DNA of 64,000 nt from Trochalopteron elliotii (taxonomy: Eukaryota > Chordata > Aves > Passeriformes > Leiothrichidae). How positions within the stretch are numbered: the stretch's first letter is position 1; each line of letters starts with the position of its first letter. Below are positions 49,203-62,438 of the stretch, piece by piece. The notes under the pieces were generated by a model. The model saw nothing but the letters and a program-made list of their open reading frames with translations, was not told where the DNA came from and did no database searches. Location: contig JANPWX010000081.1 in NCBI GenBank assembly GCA_024734555.1, forward strand, positions 960,452 through 1,024,451. The letters run 5' to 3'. Position numbers and translations under genes: made by a program.

Positions 49203-52200
49203 AAAACACGTTTTGAACATTTACCTGAACTGATAATTTATCTTTTTTTCAGTAGTGTGTGTGTGCACATGTACAAGTTTACCCCAACCTGAGGGGTATT
49301 TTTATTATTAATAAATGGCATTAGCACAGTTTTTCCACGTTTGTATACCTGCATTGCATTGGGGTTTTTTTTAAACTAAATTTACCATCAAATGTAACTA
49401 GTATCCTTTTAAAAAAAATTGAGCTTTAAAAAAGTGAATAATTCCTCCACCTCATAAATCTCTACTTTGTAACCTAACAAGAAGGAGGGCTTAGATTTTG
49501 CTTTAAGAATGAATACAGGATATCTACAGACCAATTTTTCATGGTTGTAATCAACTCTGATTCAATGTGAAGTAGAAACCTTCAAAGCCTTCAGTTGCTC
49601 TCAGTATAACAGTTAAATGCAATTACTTTACTTTAGATGCAAGCTGCCAAGTTCACTCTTAAGAGGTTCTGTATGTCCCAAATAAGAGCTGCAAGAAGGA
49701 CCCTTTCCTCTCTGCCACTGCACTGTTCTATTTCCTAAATGAACCGATAGATGACAGAAGGTTGTTCAGTCAGTGTTAGCACACACAGCCCAGTGCACCC
49801 AAAAGGCAGCAGATTAATTCTTTGAATTCTAGTCAGAAGTCAAAACCAGCTGAAGACCACTTCAGCTTTGAAACTCATTATGTATGATTCTTCTAGCAAA
49901 CTTCCATAGTGGGGAGGGTTTCCCAGTCTCAGCCACTGCCACAGCTGATGCAAACAAAAGGAACAAGAGCTGACTTGAACTGCATTCTTTCACACAGAGC
50001 CTGCAGTGGAGCTGCTGCTCTGCCATCACTTGTAAAGTAACTCTGAGCACCATGAAAAGTGATCAATGGGATGAATATGAGTAATAAAAAGAAAGAAAGA
50101 TGAAGCAGAACAAAATCTCACCATGTTACAACAATCTAACATTTCTGACTTCCAGGGATCGATTCTTGGTTGTCACATTAACACAGGGCAACATGTATCA
50201 GCTAACTCATTTCCAGTTTTCTGCTACTAAAACTCAGTATGCTTCCCTGGAATCTATTAGTAAATCTGGCTTCAGTAAGCCAAAAAGGCTCAGGTGAAAA
50301 ATTTTACTGGAATTAGATTTTTGAAACTGTGGGCCATAAGGTATTCTCTTCCTCTTGAATTCCCAGTTTAATTACATTATACCAGGCATGCTGACAACAG
50401 AAAAAGCATCTTTTCAATAAACACTTTTAATCCATACAAAAAAGAGTAGCTGTGGAGAGCTCTGTGGGGCCATAGCCCCTTCCATAGCCTTTTAAGGTTG
50501 CTCCTGTTCATTAGAAAAAAACACACATGGATAATTAAGGAAAAATGGGAAGAGATTCCAGCCTTCCTGTATCCTAGCTAAACATACCAATGCTTTTTGT
50601 TGGCGTGTAGTAACCACTGCCTACTGCAATGGATATTTTAGAAATCTGAGTATGTACTTCTGTCATTTGTTGAGTCAGACAGCCAGAATAGATTTTTGAG
50701 TTTAGTTTTGACAAAAACTAAACTAACATCATCAGTTTGTCAGGCAACTATACTTATTCAGTCTTATTTAGGCTGATTTTCATCAGGAGAGCTCTCTGTG
50801 CTTTGCAAAAATGAGAAAGCAAATCCTCAAGTGCAAAAATGAATATGGAAAACAGGATTTTTTTTTTCCTCTTTAAGCAGGGGCATTAGACATTAAGATT
50901 GGAGTAGGGAAATTCAGATTATAACATCTCTTCTGTACTACTCAGTCGGAGTTACTCTTGAGTGCAGGGGACAAGCATCCTTCCTCTTTTTAAGTAGTAA
51001 ATTGACTTAATTGAAGCTTCACTGAGGCAGACCAGAGCAACTCAATTTAGCAAATTTTTCACTCAGAAGATGGAATATATTGCCCCAAACTGTTTCTTTT
51101 GCTTGCAAAAGGACTAAATTTGCTACACTATGCTATCAGAAATCTGAGGTGTAGAAGCTGCTGCAGAAGAGTGGAAGCTGCTAATGAAGATTAGGCTGAT
51201 CCTTTACATCTGGAGAACAGGAATGTGAATCTGTGACACCAACAGGCATCAGCATGACGTGCAACACTTTGGTGCCACAGGGGAGGAAGTGACTTTCAGC
51301 AGTTATCCTGATGCATTCCAGTTTTCTACAAAATTTCTAGACACATCAGTTTCTGCTTCTGCACGAGCCTGGAAGTATGATTCAGCCTTTACAGATGATG
51401 ACATGTTCCAGTCTAGTTCATTCTCAATTCATTTGGGGTTTGCTAAATTAAGTTTTCCCTCTGCAGCCCCTTCAGAGCTCAGTTCAGGAAGATTCTTCCA
51501 CCAGTTTCTCTTACAAAAGCAGAAAAAGCAGAGAGTTTGTCTATTGATCTGGCTGCTAGGCTTCATTTGATCACCTCTGTTACAGATAGGAAATCCTTTA
51601 CATTATATATTATTGGCAGTACAGTCAGTGATGTGAGACAAATAGGAACTTTTTGGAGTTATTTTTTATTTTTATTTTTTTCATTTGGAATAAATATTTT
51701 AGTCCTCAATCAAAATCTTTTTGTGCTGACAGATGGACCTGATTTTTCCTCAGTTCAAAGAAGGTTAAATCAGGTGATAAAATCATTATAACACTGAGTG
51801 AGAAGAGTGCCGATTAGATTGAAAGGAGACTTAATCACATAATTTTAGAAGAGGCAGTTCTATTGATGTAGCACCTGTGGAGGGGGTCTCCTTTCCTCTT
51901 ATTTTCACTTTTTAGGCTTCTTCAGATTTTTTCCTATTGGTTTAATATTAAGGTTTTTTAAATCAAGTAATTTGAGATTTTTTTTTCTCTTTGTCTGAAC
52001 TCGTATTTCATTAATACCTGCTCAATAACTAAGACTTTGCATGATTTACCCTCACTGAATGATAACTTAGACTTTCTTAAAGCAGCAGGCATTGCTTAAA
52101 TGGTGCACATTTAGTTTTGCCCTTTTTTTTGTCAGAAAGGAGTATAGAATACTTCCTTGACTTAGAGAGATGGATTAAGAATAGGTGCATCTTACTGTGA

Positions 52201-55200
52201 TTCTGAAATAAAAGTCTGCTTTGCTGCAGGATACTAGAATACATATGAGAGAGCACTTTCTTGTAATAAAAGCTGGCAGCTGAGCTTTCATTACCTAGTC
52301 ACAAAAAATGACATCTGGACTGAGACAAAGTCAGACGCATAGATGAAGAGAAGTTAAAAATCACTAGATCAGAGATAAAAATTGAGGGAAATCTGTGACC
52401 AAGAGGTGACAAATGCCAAAGACAAGGGGAGTAAATTTCCTTGCCAAGGGATATAATCCTGAATAACAAAGAATTCAGGTCTCTAAGGCCTACAGAAAAT
52501 CTGTTTTCTGTATGAGACTAATCATAAATTTATCTGTGTCAAAATGGATAAAAATATGTGCATCCAAGTCTCCGAGCTCCTACAGCTACACCATGGAATT
52601 CTGCAGTGCCCAGGGGTAACTTTCAGGCCAGTACTGCTCCAGGCTAAAATGAAATTAACAGCATGGGCCTGATAGATCTCCTCCTGAAATAAAGTGGAAG
52701 ATTTCCATTCACATTTATGAGAGCTAGATTAGGTCTGATATTTATTTCTGAGATCCAGTACACTGACCATCCTCAATATATTGTCCCTTTGGTACAAATC
52801 CAATTGATACCTGAGCTTTTAATTTACAGAGGACATGATTCCCAAAGCTATGATGAAAAAAGGGTTTCTACCTTTGCTTTTCTATCCAGCCTCATGGGTC
52901 CTAAGTACAAATTGCTTCAAGTAATTCAGACATTAATATTCTGTGTCTTCTTTGTCTTTTTCTCTGTCAAATATTGTAGAAATTTATTTTGCAAAGTGGT
53001 GTAAAGTAATCAATTCAAACATTGCACCTTTTAAACTGATTCACAGTGAGTAATGTGGTTTGAGAAAAAATACCAGGGAGGTTGGGGATTAGATTAGAGG
53101 GAATAATTTTGGATGAACAAGTACACATTTTAGCATATAAATATCAGTATCAAAACACCCAACAGTCATATTCATTGCTGGACTTTTTAATCTAATTACA
53201 CATTAATATTAACACTTTATGGAGGGAAGAGGCTCCTGTTCTTGCTAAATGTTGCAAAAATTACTAATGTTTGTGAGGGGTGGTATTATACAAAGACCCT
53301 GTATCATCTCTATTCACACGAATTAGCATTTTACATACAATAATAGGCTCTTAACATCTATCCCAATGAACGCTGGAAAGGGAGCAGGTTGCAACTGTTG
53401 AGTTTAATGCTTTATTTTAAGGACTAGTAAAACATTTCAATGTATTTTTAAAACTCATTGGTATTCTCCTCCTCACAATCAGTGAAAGAGTCTGTTGCTA
53501 ATGTGGAATGAAGTACTGTTTTACCTGTGAAAAAGATGTTATTGCTTTAAACAGGCTTGGCCAAATCAGCTTCTTAAATCTTAACTGTGCAAGGCAAAAG
53601 GCTGAAAGATAGTTTATCACTGTCTGCAACAGGTGTGCTACCAGCCAATTTCATTCGTGTTGAGCTGGCATTCAAGAATTATCTGCAATAATGGAAAGAG
53701 ATTCTTACTTAATTTGTAGTCCAACTAATTGTTTCATGGTTTATGAGCTCAGCATTTCACCAAACAGGAACAAAGCCAAATTCTGTTCAGAAACTACCTG
53801 CTTGAAAATAGATATTGTAAGGGCTTCAACATTCAGTTTTCTGTTTAATTATAAACAGGACCATTATTTCTAATATCTCAATTAAACCTTTTTCTGCCTT
53901 AAAATCTTGGGGTGGAAAAAGGTTGCAAAAATAATGTTTTGAAAACATTAGCAGCTAACTGCAAATCTTAGTGCAAAAATGTCTGCTTCCTACAAAGAAC
54001 TAGAGACAAGGTGATGCCTTTCAGGGGATCAGAAAGGAAGCGTTCTTAAAATAAAATTGGGCCAGTTTCATTGACATATTCACCCAAAGCCTTCAGTGAT
54101 TTGTTCTAATATCATGTTGCAGTGTCTTTCATCTGCCAGTGAATGCTCTGCTGCATTCAATCACCATAATTCAAGTTGACTCAAATGCAGTTGCCAGGTT
54201 CAGAACCTGGAACATCCTCTTGAAAGACAGTGTTTTATTTTTCTTTTAAATGACATCCAAACAATGATCAGGGTAGCTGTTTCTCTTAAATTCTTGTGAG
54301 AAATGTAAGGGCAAACACAGTAACAAAGGGATCAGGAGGTATATTTGTGATCGGTAAAGAATGATCCACTTTTATCTGCTATGGAAAGAATGAACCTGAA
54401 AAAGGTTTACAAATATATCTAGAAATGTTAGGATAACAAGAGGCCAAAGCACAGAAATAAGGAAGGGGATGTGCAGTTATGACTGCCATTTGTAAAAGTC
54501 TTTAAGCAAAACTGATGGTACAAGGAAAAGGGAGAACTTACAAGTGTAACTACACTTTGTGATTCAGGGTTGACCTCTTGTGGAAAGAGAACATTCCTGA
54601 TTCAGGCCTTCTCCAAAACACAAGGATTAGAGCACAGGCTTGTGTCTCATACTTCCACCAAGTGAAAGCTCTTCAAAAGACAATAAATATGGGTTTATTA
54701 AGGGAATCCTCTGTGGGAAAAAAAGTTAGTGTGGCTGTTTAAAAGCTAAACACAAACCCCATATTTCAATATTGCAAAGGTGCTTAGGTTAATGACATTT
54801 AGAAGGAATATAGCTAATATTATTCCTTAGCTTAGGAAATCAAGACACAGATTATTTGCTTATTTGCATATAAATTACATTAAAAATTGTTTAATCAAGA
54901 CTTTTGGCCCCATAGAACATGAAATTGAATTAAAGGGGGGTTTTGCAGGCTTGGGGTTTTTTTTAACAAACAGAAATAAATCTCTTGGGGTTTTGTTGTT
55001 GTATTTGTTTCTAGATGACAACTTGGAATTCATCAGAAGTCTGAAGATTCAACATCAGTAAGACACAAAACAATGTGAATTATTAATTCAGGTCCTCTGT
55101 CTCAAGTTATTCACTTTGGATGTGTGTATCATTCCACAAGCATCCTTTGCTGCATAAGCCACACAAAGGTGAGTGAGAGAAGCTGTGAATTAAAGGCAGA

Positions 55201-58200
55201 CTTCCCACGAGGGGATAAGAACCCCTGAATTTGGAGGTAGTCCTTAATAAACAAGCTCACATTAAGCTATAAAGGACTGAATGCACAAAATGAAATAAAT
55301 GGGGCTCTCAATTTGCCTTTTATCTGAGAGTTAGCCAGTGGCAGTGGTAAAAGCCTACATACATCTGTCTGGGGAGGGTGTAACACCTCTGCTTACCATT
55401 GCTGTATGCCTGTTCAGCAGAGGCTCAGCAGTCTGAACTCTATAACACACCTTGACATAGTTTGAGAGGATATAACATTTCCATTAGATCATGGTTTTAT
55501 ACTTTAAATTTTTTGCTTCAATCAAACTATTTGCAATTTTGGTGTGTGGCTTTCAGAACATTGACACATGGTGGTAATAATGCATTCAAACAGACATATT
55601 GATATTAGAAATAGCATCCTGTTACAGCTATTACGGCATGGATTTAAAAAAGCATGTAACATCTTTCCCAACCATTATGAAAATTCAGCAATACATTTTC
55701 AAGCATAAGACTGCTTTCCCAAAATTGCGCAGTTAGTGCTTTGCAACCACTTATGTGAATATTTCTCTATACAGCTCTCTTCCACTTGGTTTCACATCAC
55801 TTTCTAATCCATTCCCAATAAATATGCTTTTTTAGTCAAGTAATAATCTGCATTATTGTATACCAGTGTGTACTAGAGATGCAGAATAGAGCCACAGAGA
55901 ACCACATAAAATTTCTTCCCAATGCAGACCTACATCCTTGATCTGCAGTTGAATTCCACATTGTAGTGACAAAGACCTCCCTGGGCAGTGGAGCAGTATT
56001 GGCCAAATCTGAACCCTTTTAAAAAACAAAAATAAATTTCTAGTAACTTTAACGATCACAAACCTGGGGGGAAAAGTAATTTCTCCAAAGGATTCAATAA
56101 CTTGCATTTTTTATGTTAACTTTTTACTTCTTTCTATTAGTCTCTGCAGTGGAACTGCAGAGAATCTGAAATGGTTCTTTGAAATTCATTTGAAACTATT
56201 TTTTTATGCTGGCCCCTTGCTTGCATATTAGGTTTTAATCTAGGAAATATTTAAGTCTCCTCACCCTGATTAACTGTACCTAGTGTCAAGGGAACACATT
56301 CAACTAAACACTGAAATGTTAGTAATGTTTCTTATAAGTTTAGCTTAGATAATTGTAAAAGAAACCCCAAAACCCTCATCTGGGACAGAAGACCCTTTTT
56401 TTCAAGTCTACTAAACATGTGAGCAAGGCTTTTATAGCATTAGAATTATTAGTCATATAGTCAATTCTCACTCTTTTTAAATTAGAGTAGCTTTTTCTGT
56501 ATGCAGTTATCAAGTCCCTCTTTGACTTAACACTTCAGACTTTTTTGCTTATACCATCAAAACAGGTTTTTCAGATTGTTTGGAATATTGAGCACTAACA
56601 AGAGAAATTTTTTTATTTGCTCTTCATTTGTGTTCCTAAGGCTTTTTCTGTCTTTTTATTTTTGTTTGTTTGTTTTAATATTGTTTCCCTGTCCTTGATG
56701 TTTCACAATTTTTCAATATGCTACTTCCAAGGGTAATGCAATAGGTATGCTTTTAATACTTTGCAGTCTTTTTATTATTATTTTTTCCAAATATTACACT
56801 GTACCATTTCAATTATGCTAAATAGCCTACACAATAGATCCCTCCAAAACTATGTGAAGCACTAGAGGGATTAAATGCATTAAACATACCCAAGTAGAAC
56901 AAGTATTAGTTTTTTCCTCATCTGTAATAAAAAAGAATTGGTTTATGTAGATCAACATACGAACATGACTAGTGGGTTTATGGAGACATTTAGGTAGAAA
57001 ACCACATTATTATTATTTACAATTGGTTTAAAAAATTGACAGCACTTCAGCCTCTTCCTCCCTTTAAAAAAATTTCAATCACCTTTACATAACGTGAAGA
57101 AGGATACTTAAAATAAATACTTCAAGATTTGTATTCTCCTTTGCTCTTAAAGACTTTTTCCCCCAAAGATAAAAGGTTCTATATAAAAGTAAGTTTGTTT
57201 GGATTCACTGGAAATAGATTTCCAGTTCCTAATGAAGTCTTGAGAGTAAGAAATTGCTAATAAAGATTTTTTTTTTATTTCCTTCACTTTTGAGATGCCC
57301 TGAAAGCTTTTTGCAAGAACAGTATCATAAAAATTAAGTAAAGCAAAATTATTCAAACTACCCATTCATTCATGTACTGGGGACTTTATTAGAATTAAAG
57401 AGAACTAATTTTTTTTCCATTCTCATATCCTTCCACTATATTTACAGAGTTTCCTGAAAAATGTGCACAAGCTACAGGCAAAATGTTAACCTTAAGAAGG
57501 CGTTGAGATAACAAGAGAGTGATAAGAGCTAATTCTGCAGCAAGTCTAGTACGACACTGGTGCACCTTTTTTTCTCCCATATAAAAGACAAAGAGGCTGG
57601 GAAGATGCCATGAAAACTCTGAATTCAACAAGAAGCCTCCCATTTTCTTCTATTTTATCAAAACTCATTGTATTCACTGGTCAGCAAGAAACAAAGAAGG
57701 TAAAAGGAGAGAACAAAACAGACATTGGATGCTGGAACACATTCCAGCATGAAAGGGAAGCATCTTCCTGATTCTGCACATTGCTGGGACTTCAGTTGTG
57801 CTGCTTAAGATGAGGCTGCAGTGCATTTCCATGGCACCTCTTTTTCTTGTCTACAATAATTAACTAAATCACAGAAATCTTGCTGTGATTTAATAGAGAA
57901 GATTTTAATGTTTCAAAAAACAGATTGCTTTATATTTTGTAATCGTGGAGAAGGCATATGAAGAATGTCTGGAAGATTCTGTGATTCTGAAAAGAAAGGG
58001 TAAGATTTTAATTATAAAATATTCATTTTCCTTCCCTTTTATAATCTCAAAAATTGTTTTGTGTGACTTATTCACACAAATGGTGAAGGTGTGTAAATCT
58101 TCAAGAGGTGTCAAACTGAGGTACAATAAGAATACTTCAGGACTATGGGTTTTCATCTTGCTGCAGATAGTCCAAAAGATTTTTCAGTGACATGTTCAAA

Positions 58201-58490
58201 CTTGATATTTGAAAATAAGTTTATTTCAATATGTTATTATTTGAATTACAGCCTGCTAAATCTGACAGTGAGGCAGACTTCCTGGACACATGTACAAAGA
58301 TATTGCATCAATTTTATTATTATTTTTTTCCTTTCATTTTTATTTCTTAAATTATGTAATTTATTAATGCAAATATGGTTACTTTTTCACAGTGCTATCT
58401 ATGACATAAACACCCAATGAGACCCCAGAGATGACCGATCTTGAATAAAGTTTAATTTATTTATGTATTGGATTGGATTGTCTGCTCTTC

Positions 58491-58523
58491 TATTATTATT
58501 ATTGTTGTTGTTGTTGTTGTTAT
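58491..58523. repeat. Compound (ATT)n(GTT)n microsatellite
   Basis: ATT triplets pass into six GTT triplets. Seen directly. Confidence 0.92.
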
Positions 58524-58627
58524 TCCATTCTATGTGTCTTTATTAATTGATTACATTCTCCACGTGTTTTTAATAGGTTACACTGAAATCTTCAGCGTTC
58601 TAGACATGTAGTAATCATCCTGTCACC

Positions 58628-58795
58628 CTGTGAGGGTGACTGAGCCCTGAAACAGGTTTCTCAAGAAAGGTTGTGAAGTCTCTGTCATTGGAGATATTCA
58701 AAATTCCCTCTGCACTGTCCTGGGAAGCCAGCTGTAAGTGGCCCTGCTTGAGGGCCACTGCTTGAGCAGGTGGGGAATAAAGTGACTTCCAGGAA
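58628..58795 (+). mobile_element. Short CR1 3' fragment, plus strand
   Basis: The order GAGGGTGACTGAGCCCTGAA (58632-58651), GAGATATTCAAAATTCCCTC (58691-58710), GTCCTGGGAAGCC and GTGGCCCTGCTTGAG (58739-58753) follows the CR1 3' region in forward orientation, from memory. A partial local duplication (CTTGAGGGCCACTGCTTGAG) is visible. The terminal CR1 repeat is not preserved. It is highly diverged and truncated at both ends. Confidence 0.75.
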
Positions 58796-58922
58796 CCCGT
58801 TCTGTACTTAGATTTCCTCAGGAGTTAACAACTAAAGTTTTTAAACCATTTGAGTTTTTTAAAGAGTTAAAGAATTTGAAGTTGCAATGGTTTCAAGTTC
58901 GCCTATTTCAGTTTCCCAAAAT

Positions 58923-59111
58923 TAGACACAAGCTCATACTGTAAAAATCTACCAATTAGACAAAAAACATGATCTTAAAGCAAACCTTCTTTGTCCAAGG
59001 TGGACTTCAAGTTATTTAGGATATTCAGTAAAATACTTGAGAGTGAGAGGACCAGAAAAGAGCATTAATAAGCACATACCAAAACATGTTTACATCCTAA
59101 GCAGAAATAAT
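58923..59111 (+). repeat. Dispersed 189-bp direct duplication, copy 1
   Basis: This copy aligns without gaps to 60186-60374, 1263 bases away. In the 176 bases from 58936 I count about 14 mismatches by eye (around 92% identity). It is AT-rich, has no coding frame and matches no repeat family that I recognise. Confidence 0.93.
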
Positions 59112-59453
59112 TCAAATAATTCAGCAGAAGTTTATATATTTGTCCTGAGGGAATCATGAATGGATAGTGCATAATGAGAGAAGTTCAAGTTAGTTGATGG
59201 ATTTCTATAGCAATACACTTCTTGCTCCCTTACATGCAGAAACTCTGTTGTGGTGAAAAATGGGGAAAGATGAGCAAAGTAGATACACATTAAAAAAGGG
59301 AGAAGAAAAATCATGAAGGCAAAGTAATTTACAGAAAGAGTCTTCACTATCACAAAGCAGCAGAGACACTGTGTACCCACAATCATGTTTTTGTAATAAA
59401 TCTGGAGTTCCTCAGACTAGGCTGGCAAATTTTTACAGCTATTATACAATGGT

Positions 59454-59592
59454 AGAGTCATAGAATGGTTTGGATTGGAAGGAACTTTAAAGATCATCTA
59501 CCTCCAACCTCCCTACCATAAGCAGGAACAATTGTCACTAGAGCAGGCTACCCTGAGCCCCATCCAACCTGGCCTTGAACACTTTAATGACA
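59454..59592 (-). mobile_element. Short CR1 3' fragment, minus strand
   Basis: GTCATAGAATGGTTTGGATT (59457-59476) is the reversed CR1 3' end, followed by GGAAGGAACTTTAAAGATCA (59477-59496) and CAACCTGGCCTTGAACACTT (59565-59584). Only about 140 bases are kept. The terminal sequence is closer to the CR1 at 27361-28118 than to the one at 59966, so it probably belongs to a different subfamily from its neighbour. Confidence 0.9.
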
Positions 59593-59965
59593 CCACTTAA
59601 TAGTATTACTAATTCTTGCCTTTAGTGTTGGTCTGGCCACAATTTCCAATGAAACAAAGAAGCGAAACACAACACAAAAAAAAAAGGTGGAAATGAGCCT
59701 TGGTTAAAGCTTCTTAGGAACATGGGGGCAACACAGATGTTTTCAGGAAAATCACTTGGGAGTAGTTGTTTCTTTTATCAGAGGAGGCAGAACAGCCAAT
59801 GAAACTGAATACCAAAATCTAAACTAATGACCTTAGATTGCCTTTAAAGATACAACGAACATGCATGTCCAGTAAATTGGTCAATAAAGGAGCATCTGTG
59901 AATTTCTGTATCCAGAAATAAAATTCAAGTGCCCAGCATATGAACAGATGGTCTAAAATTAAACA

Positions 59966-60196
59966 AATCACAGAAGGTGCTGAGTTGGAATTGACCCCAT
60001 AAGGATCAAAGTCCAACTTCTGGCCCTGCACAGGACACCCCAAGAGTCACATCCTGTGTCCTATGTCCTTAAACACGTCTTGAACTCAGGCTTGGTGCTG
60101 TGATCACTTCTTTGGGGAGCCTGTTCCAGCGCCCAACCACCCCCTGGGGGAAGAACCTTTTACTGATATCCAACCTAAACCTCCCTAGACACAACT
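59966..60196 (-). mobile_element. CR1 3' fragment, minus strand, abutting a duplicated block
   Basis: AATCACAGAAGGTGCTGAGT (59967-59986) is the CR1 3' end in reverse, followed by CTTCTGGCCCTGCACAGGAC (60016-60035), CTTGGTGCTGTGATCACTTC (60090-60109) and GAGCCTGTTCCAGCGCCCAA (60118-60137). The element's 5' end is at the right, near 60186-60196, where its TAGACACAA merges into copy 2 of the 189-bp duplication. Only about 230 bases of CR1 remain, with no coding potential. Confidence 0.92.
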
Positions 60197-60374
60197 TTAT
60201 ACTGTAAAAGTCTACCAGTTAGACTGAAAACATGATCTTAAAGCAAATCTTCTTTGTCCAAGGTGTACTTCAAATTATTTAGGATATTCAGTAAAATACT
60301 TGAGAATGAAAGGACCAGAAAACAGCATTAATAAGCACATATCAAAACATGTTTATGTACTAAGCAGAAATAAT
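60186..60374 (+). repeat. Dispersed 189-bp direct duplication, copy 2
   Basis: Same sequence as 58923-59111 with scattered substitutions and no indel. The first nine bases, TAGACACAA, belong both to this block and to the CR1 that ends here, so the junction lies in shared microhomology. After 60374 similarity to copy 1 stops abruptly. Confidence 0.93.
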
Positions 60375-62396
60375 ATTTTAAGTACCTGGTCTGTTAAACA
60401 AATTTTAGTCATGACATTTTTCCCTTTTATCCACAACCCCCCACATAGATCATACTGTTCCAATAAAAACACACAGAAAAGCAACAGAGCAGTATCCTTG
60501 CTAACGTGTCATAATCCACTAACTGCAAGATTTTCTGCATTTTATCTGACAATATAAATTCTCTTTCTTTTATTTTCAGCTTTACTAAGTCAAGAGTCTT
60601 TTTAGAATAAAGAACATGGAATGAGAATAATAAACAAAAGCTGATGTTAGATTCTGAGCATTGTTGGATGTTTATACAATGTAGCTTGCAGACCAATACA
60701 CAACTAATATTTCACAGTGATGTGGAATGTAGGAGTTGTTTCATTTTTCTATTTTATCTCCTGTTATTTTTTTTGTTTTCCAGCAAAAATAGTTTCTAGA
60801 AATACATTGTTGATGCACTAGACCAGAAATTTTTCTGATGAAATTTACCCTCATCAGATAAATATTCATATGACTCAATTAAAGCAAATTTCTGTTATAT
60901 GTACGGCCCAAAATGAGTTTCTTAGAAAATATTTAATTTAAAAACTAACAGTAGACATCTTAAAGTAAAGGATTTATATGTAGTTTTAATATCCTCCTCC
61001 ATCTGCCACTATGACATAAAAAAAATACCAAATATCCCTCTTTTTGTCTTTCTCATTTTTTCATTCAAGGATAGCTGAAAAAGGAAATATGAAAAGTTGA
61101 CTACAAATTTACAATTCTTTGGGCTACCATGTAAAGACTTACAGAATTTTCCATCTGTCCTAACAGCTGGAGACTTAGTCAGATCCCTGGCAGGAACTGT
61201 AATCTTTCCTTTCTATTTTTTTTTTCTTTGGTGGAAGATTGAAGAGGTCCATAATTTACCATGATTGCTTTAAGAAACGATGCTGTGTAATGAAACATTC
61301 TGGCATATTATTCTTCAAACATGGAAGGAATATGAGGTATGGAGGGCTAACTTGGCTTAATGAGAAATAGTATATAATGACGGATCTGAAAATTGCTCCA
61401 AGAAATCTTTCAGTAAAACAGAATTATCATATTTTTATGCTAAACATAAAATGTATATAAGGAAATAAGTATATTTTTCTTCTCTCATGTTCATTTATGC
61501 CTCGATGCAAACAAAAAGCACAGGAGTTTAATTAACTCTGAGCTGGAAGCGGAATGCTCTTTCCTGGGGCCAGGGGGTGGAAGAGCAGGCCACAGCCAAT
61601 ATTGCATTTCTGAAAAATTAAAATATATCAAAATTGTCTTTGAGGTTTTACATTGTAAGTGTACAATTAAGTAATCAAAACTTTCTATATTTCTATGGAC
61701 TTATCTTATGTTTTCTCTCTTTCAAGTTAAATAAGAAAGATGAAAAAGGCCACTTGTGAACATTGTGATATTTTGTACCTAAAGTTGCATACCCCTCTTC
61801 TGCACTTTGAGTTTCTGCAACCTTTATTTCCTGAAATAATGTTGGCCATTGTATAATTTCACCAAATTTACAAAAATGTTTTACAGAGTACATATTCAGT
61901 TACGTGAAGGCAACCAAATCTTGCCTTTTGTAGTTTCCTTTCAGCACATATATGTGAGAGGCTATCTTGAACATTAGCAATATAAATGTTTTATGGAATT
62001 TTTGAGAGAATAGGGGTTCCAACCATTCTTGAAGAAACAATCTGATGAATAAAGAATCAGAGAAGAACTTTTTGCCAGAACTAGATCAGCACTGTTTTCA
62101 AATTGTTAAAAGCACTGGGATGTCTAAATGATCTATTGCTAGTCAGCATACTTTGTGCTACATACTTCTACTAAAAATAGCTAAACATACTAATTAAAAA
62201 GCCAGGTCAGTGAGGGCAAAGTTTAATTGCCTTTCTGCTACAAACTATTTATCTTATATTCACTAAGTAATATCTTTTATTTTTCTTCCTAAAAGCTTGA
62301 GTATGTTATTTATCATATTTAAAAATGTATGGCAAATACAGGAAGGATCATACTCCTTTGGCTGGGAGAAAAGACGACATGACAGGCAGGCAGTAC
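60375..62396. other. AT-rich unique sequence, nothing recognised
   Basis: No gene is recognised. The GC-richer patch at 61520-61610 lies in AT-rich flanks and contains GAGTT-TAATT-AACTC (61525-61539); it is noted as a possible conserved noncoding element. Confidence 0.45.
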
Positions 62397-62438
62397 TTCT
62401 TTTTTTTCTTCCTTCTTTTCTTTTCTTTTCTTTTCCTT
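62397..62438. repeat. (TTTTC)n pyrimidine-rich microsatellite
   Basis: A T run leads into four or five TTTTC units; the plus strand is all C and T. Seen directly. Confidence 0.88.

Larger units (their letters stand above)
45471..58490. other. Long AT-rich unique stretch, no gene recognised
   Basis: About 13 kb without a recognisable gene, RNA gene or transposon. Open frames stay below 105 codons and have no domains. Structure that can be seen includes a diverged 33-bp tandem duplication (47987-48052), a hairpin with GC-capped A/T arms (49158-49202), and an 11-bp perfect hairpin (50699-50724). A GC-richer patch at 46690-46910 is unassigned. The low transposon load against the 26-36 kb part of the window could reflect constraint or older repeats that can no longer be recognised. 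Confidence 0.45.
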
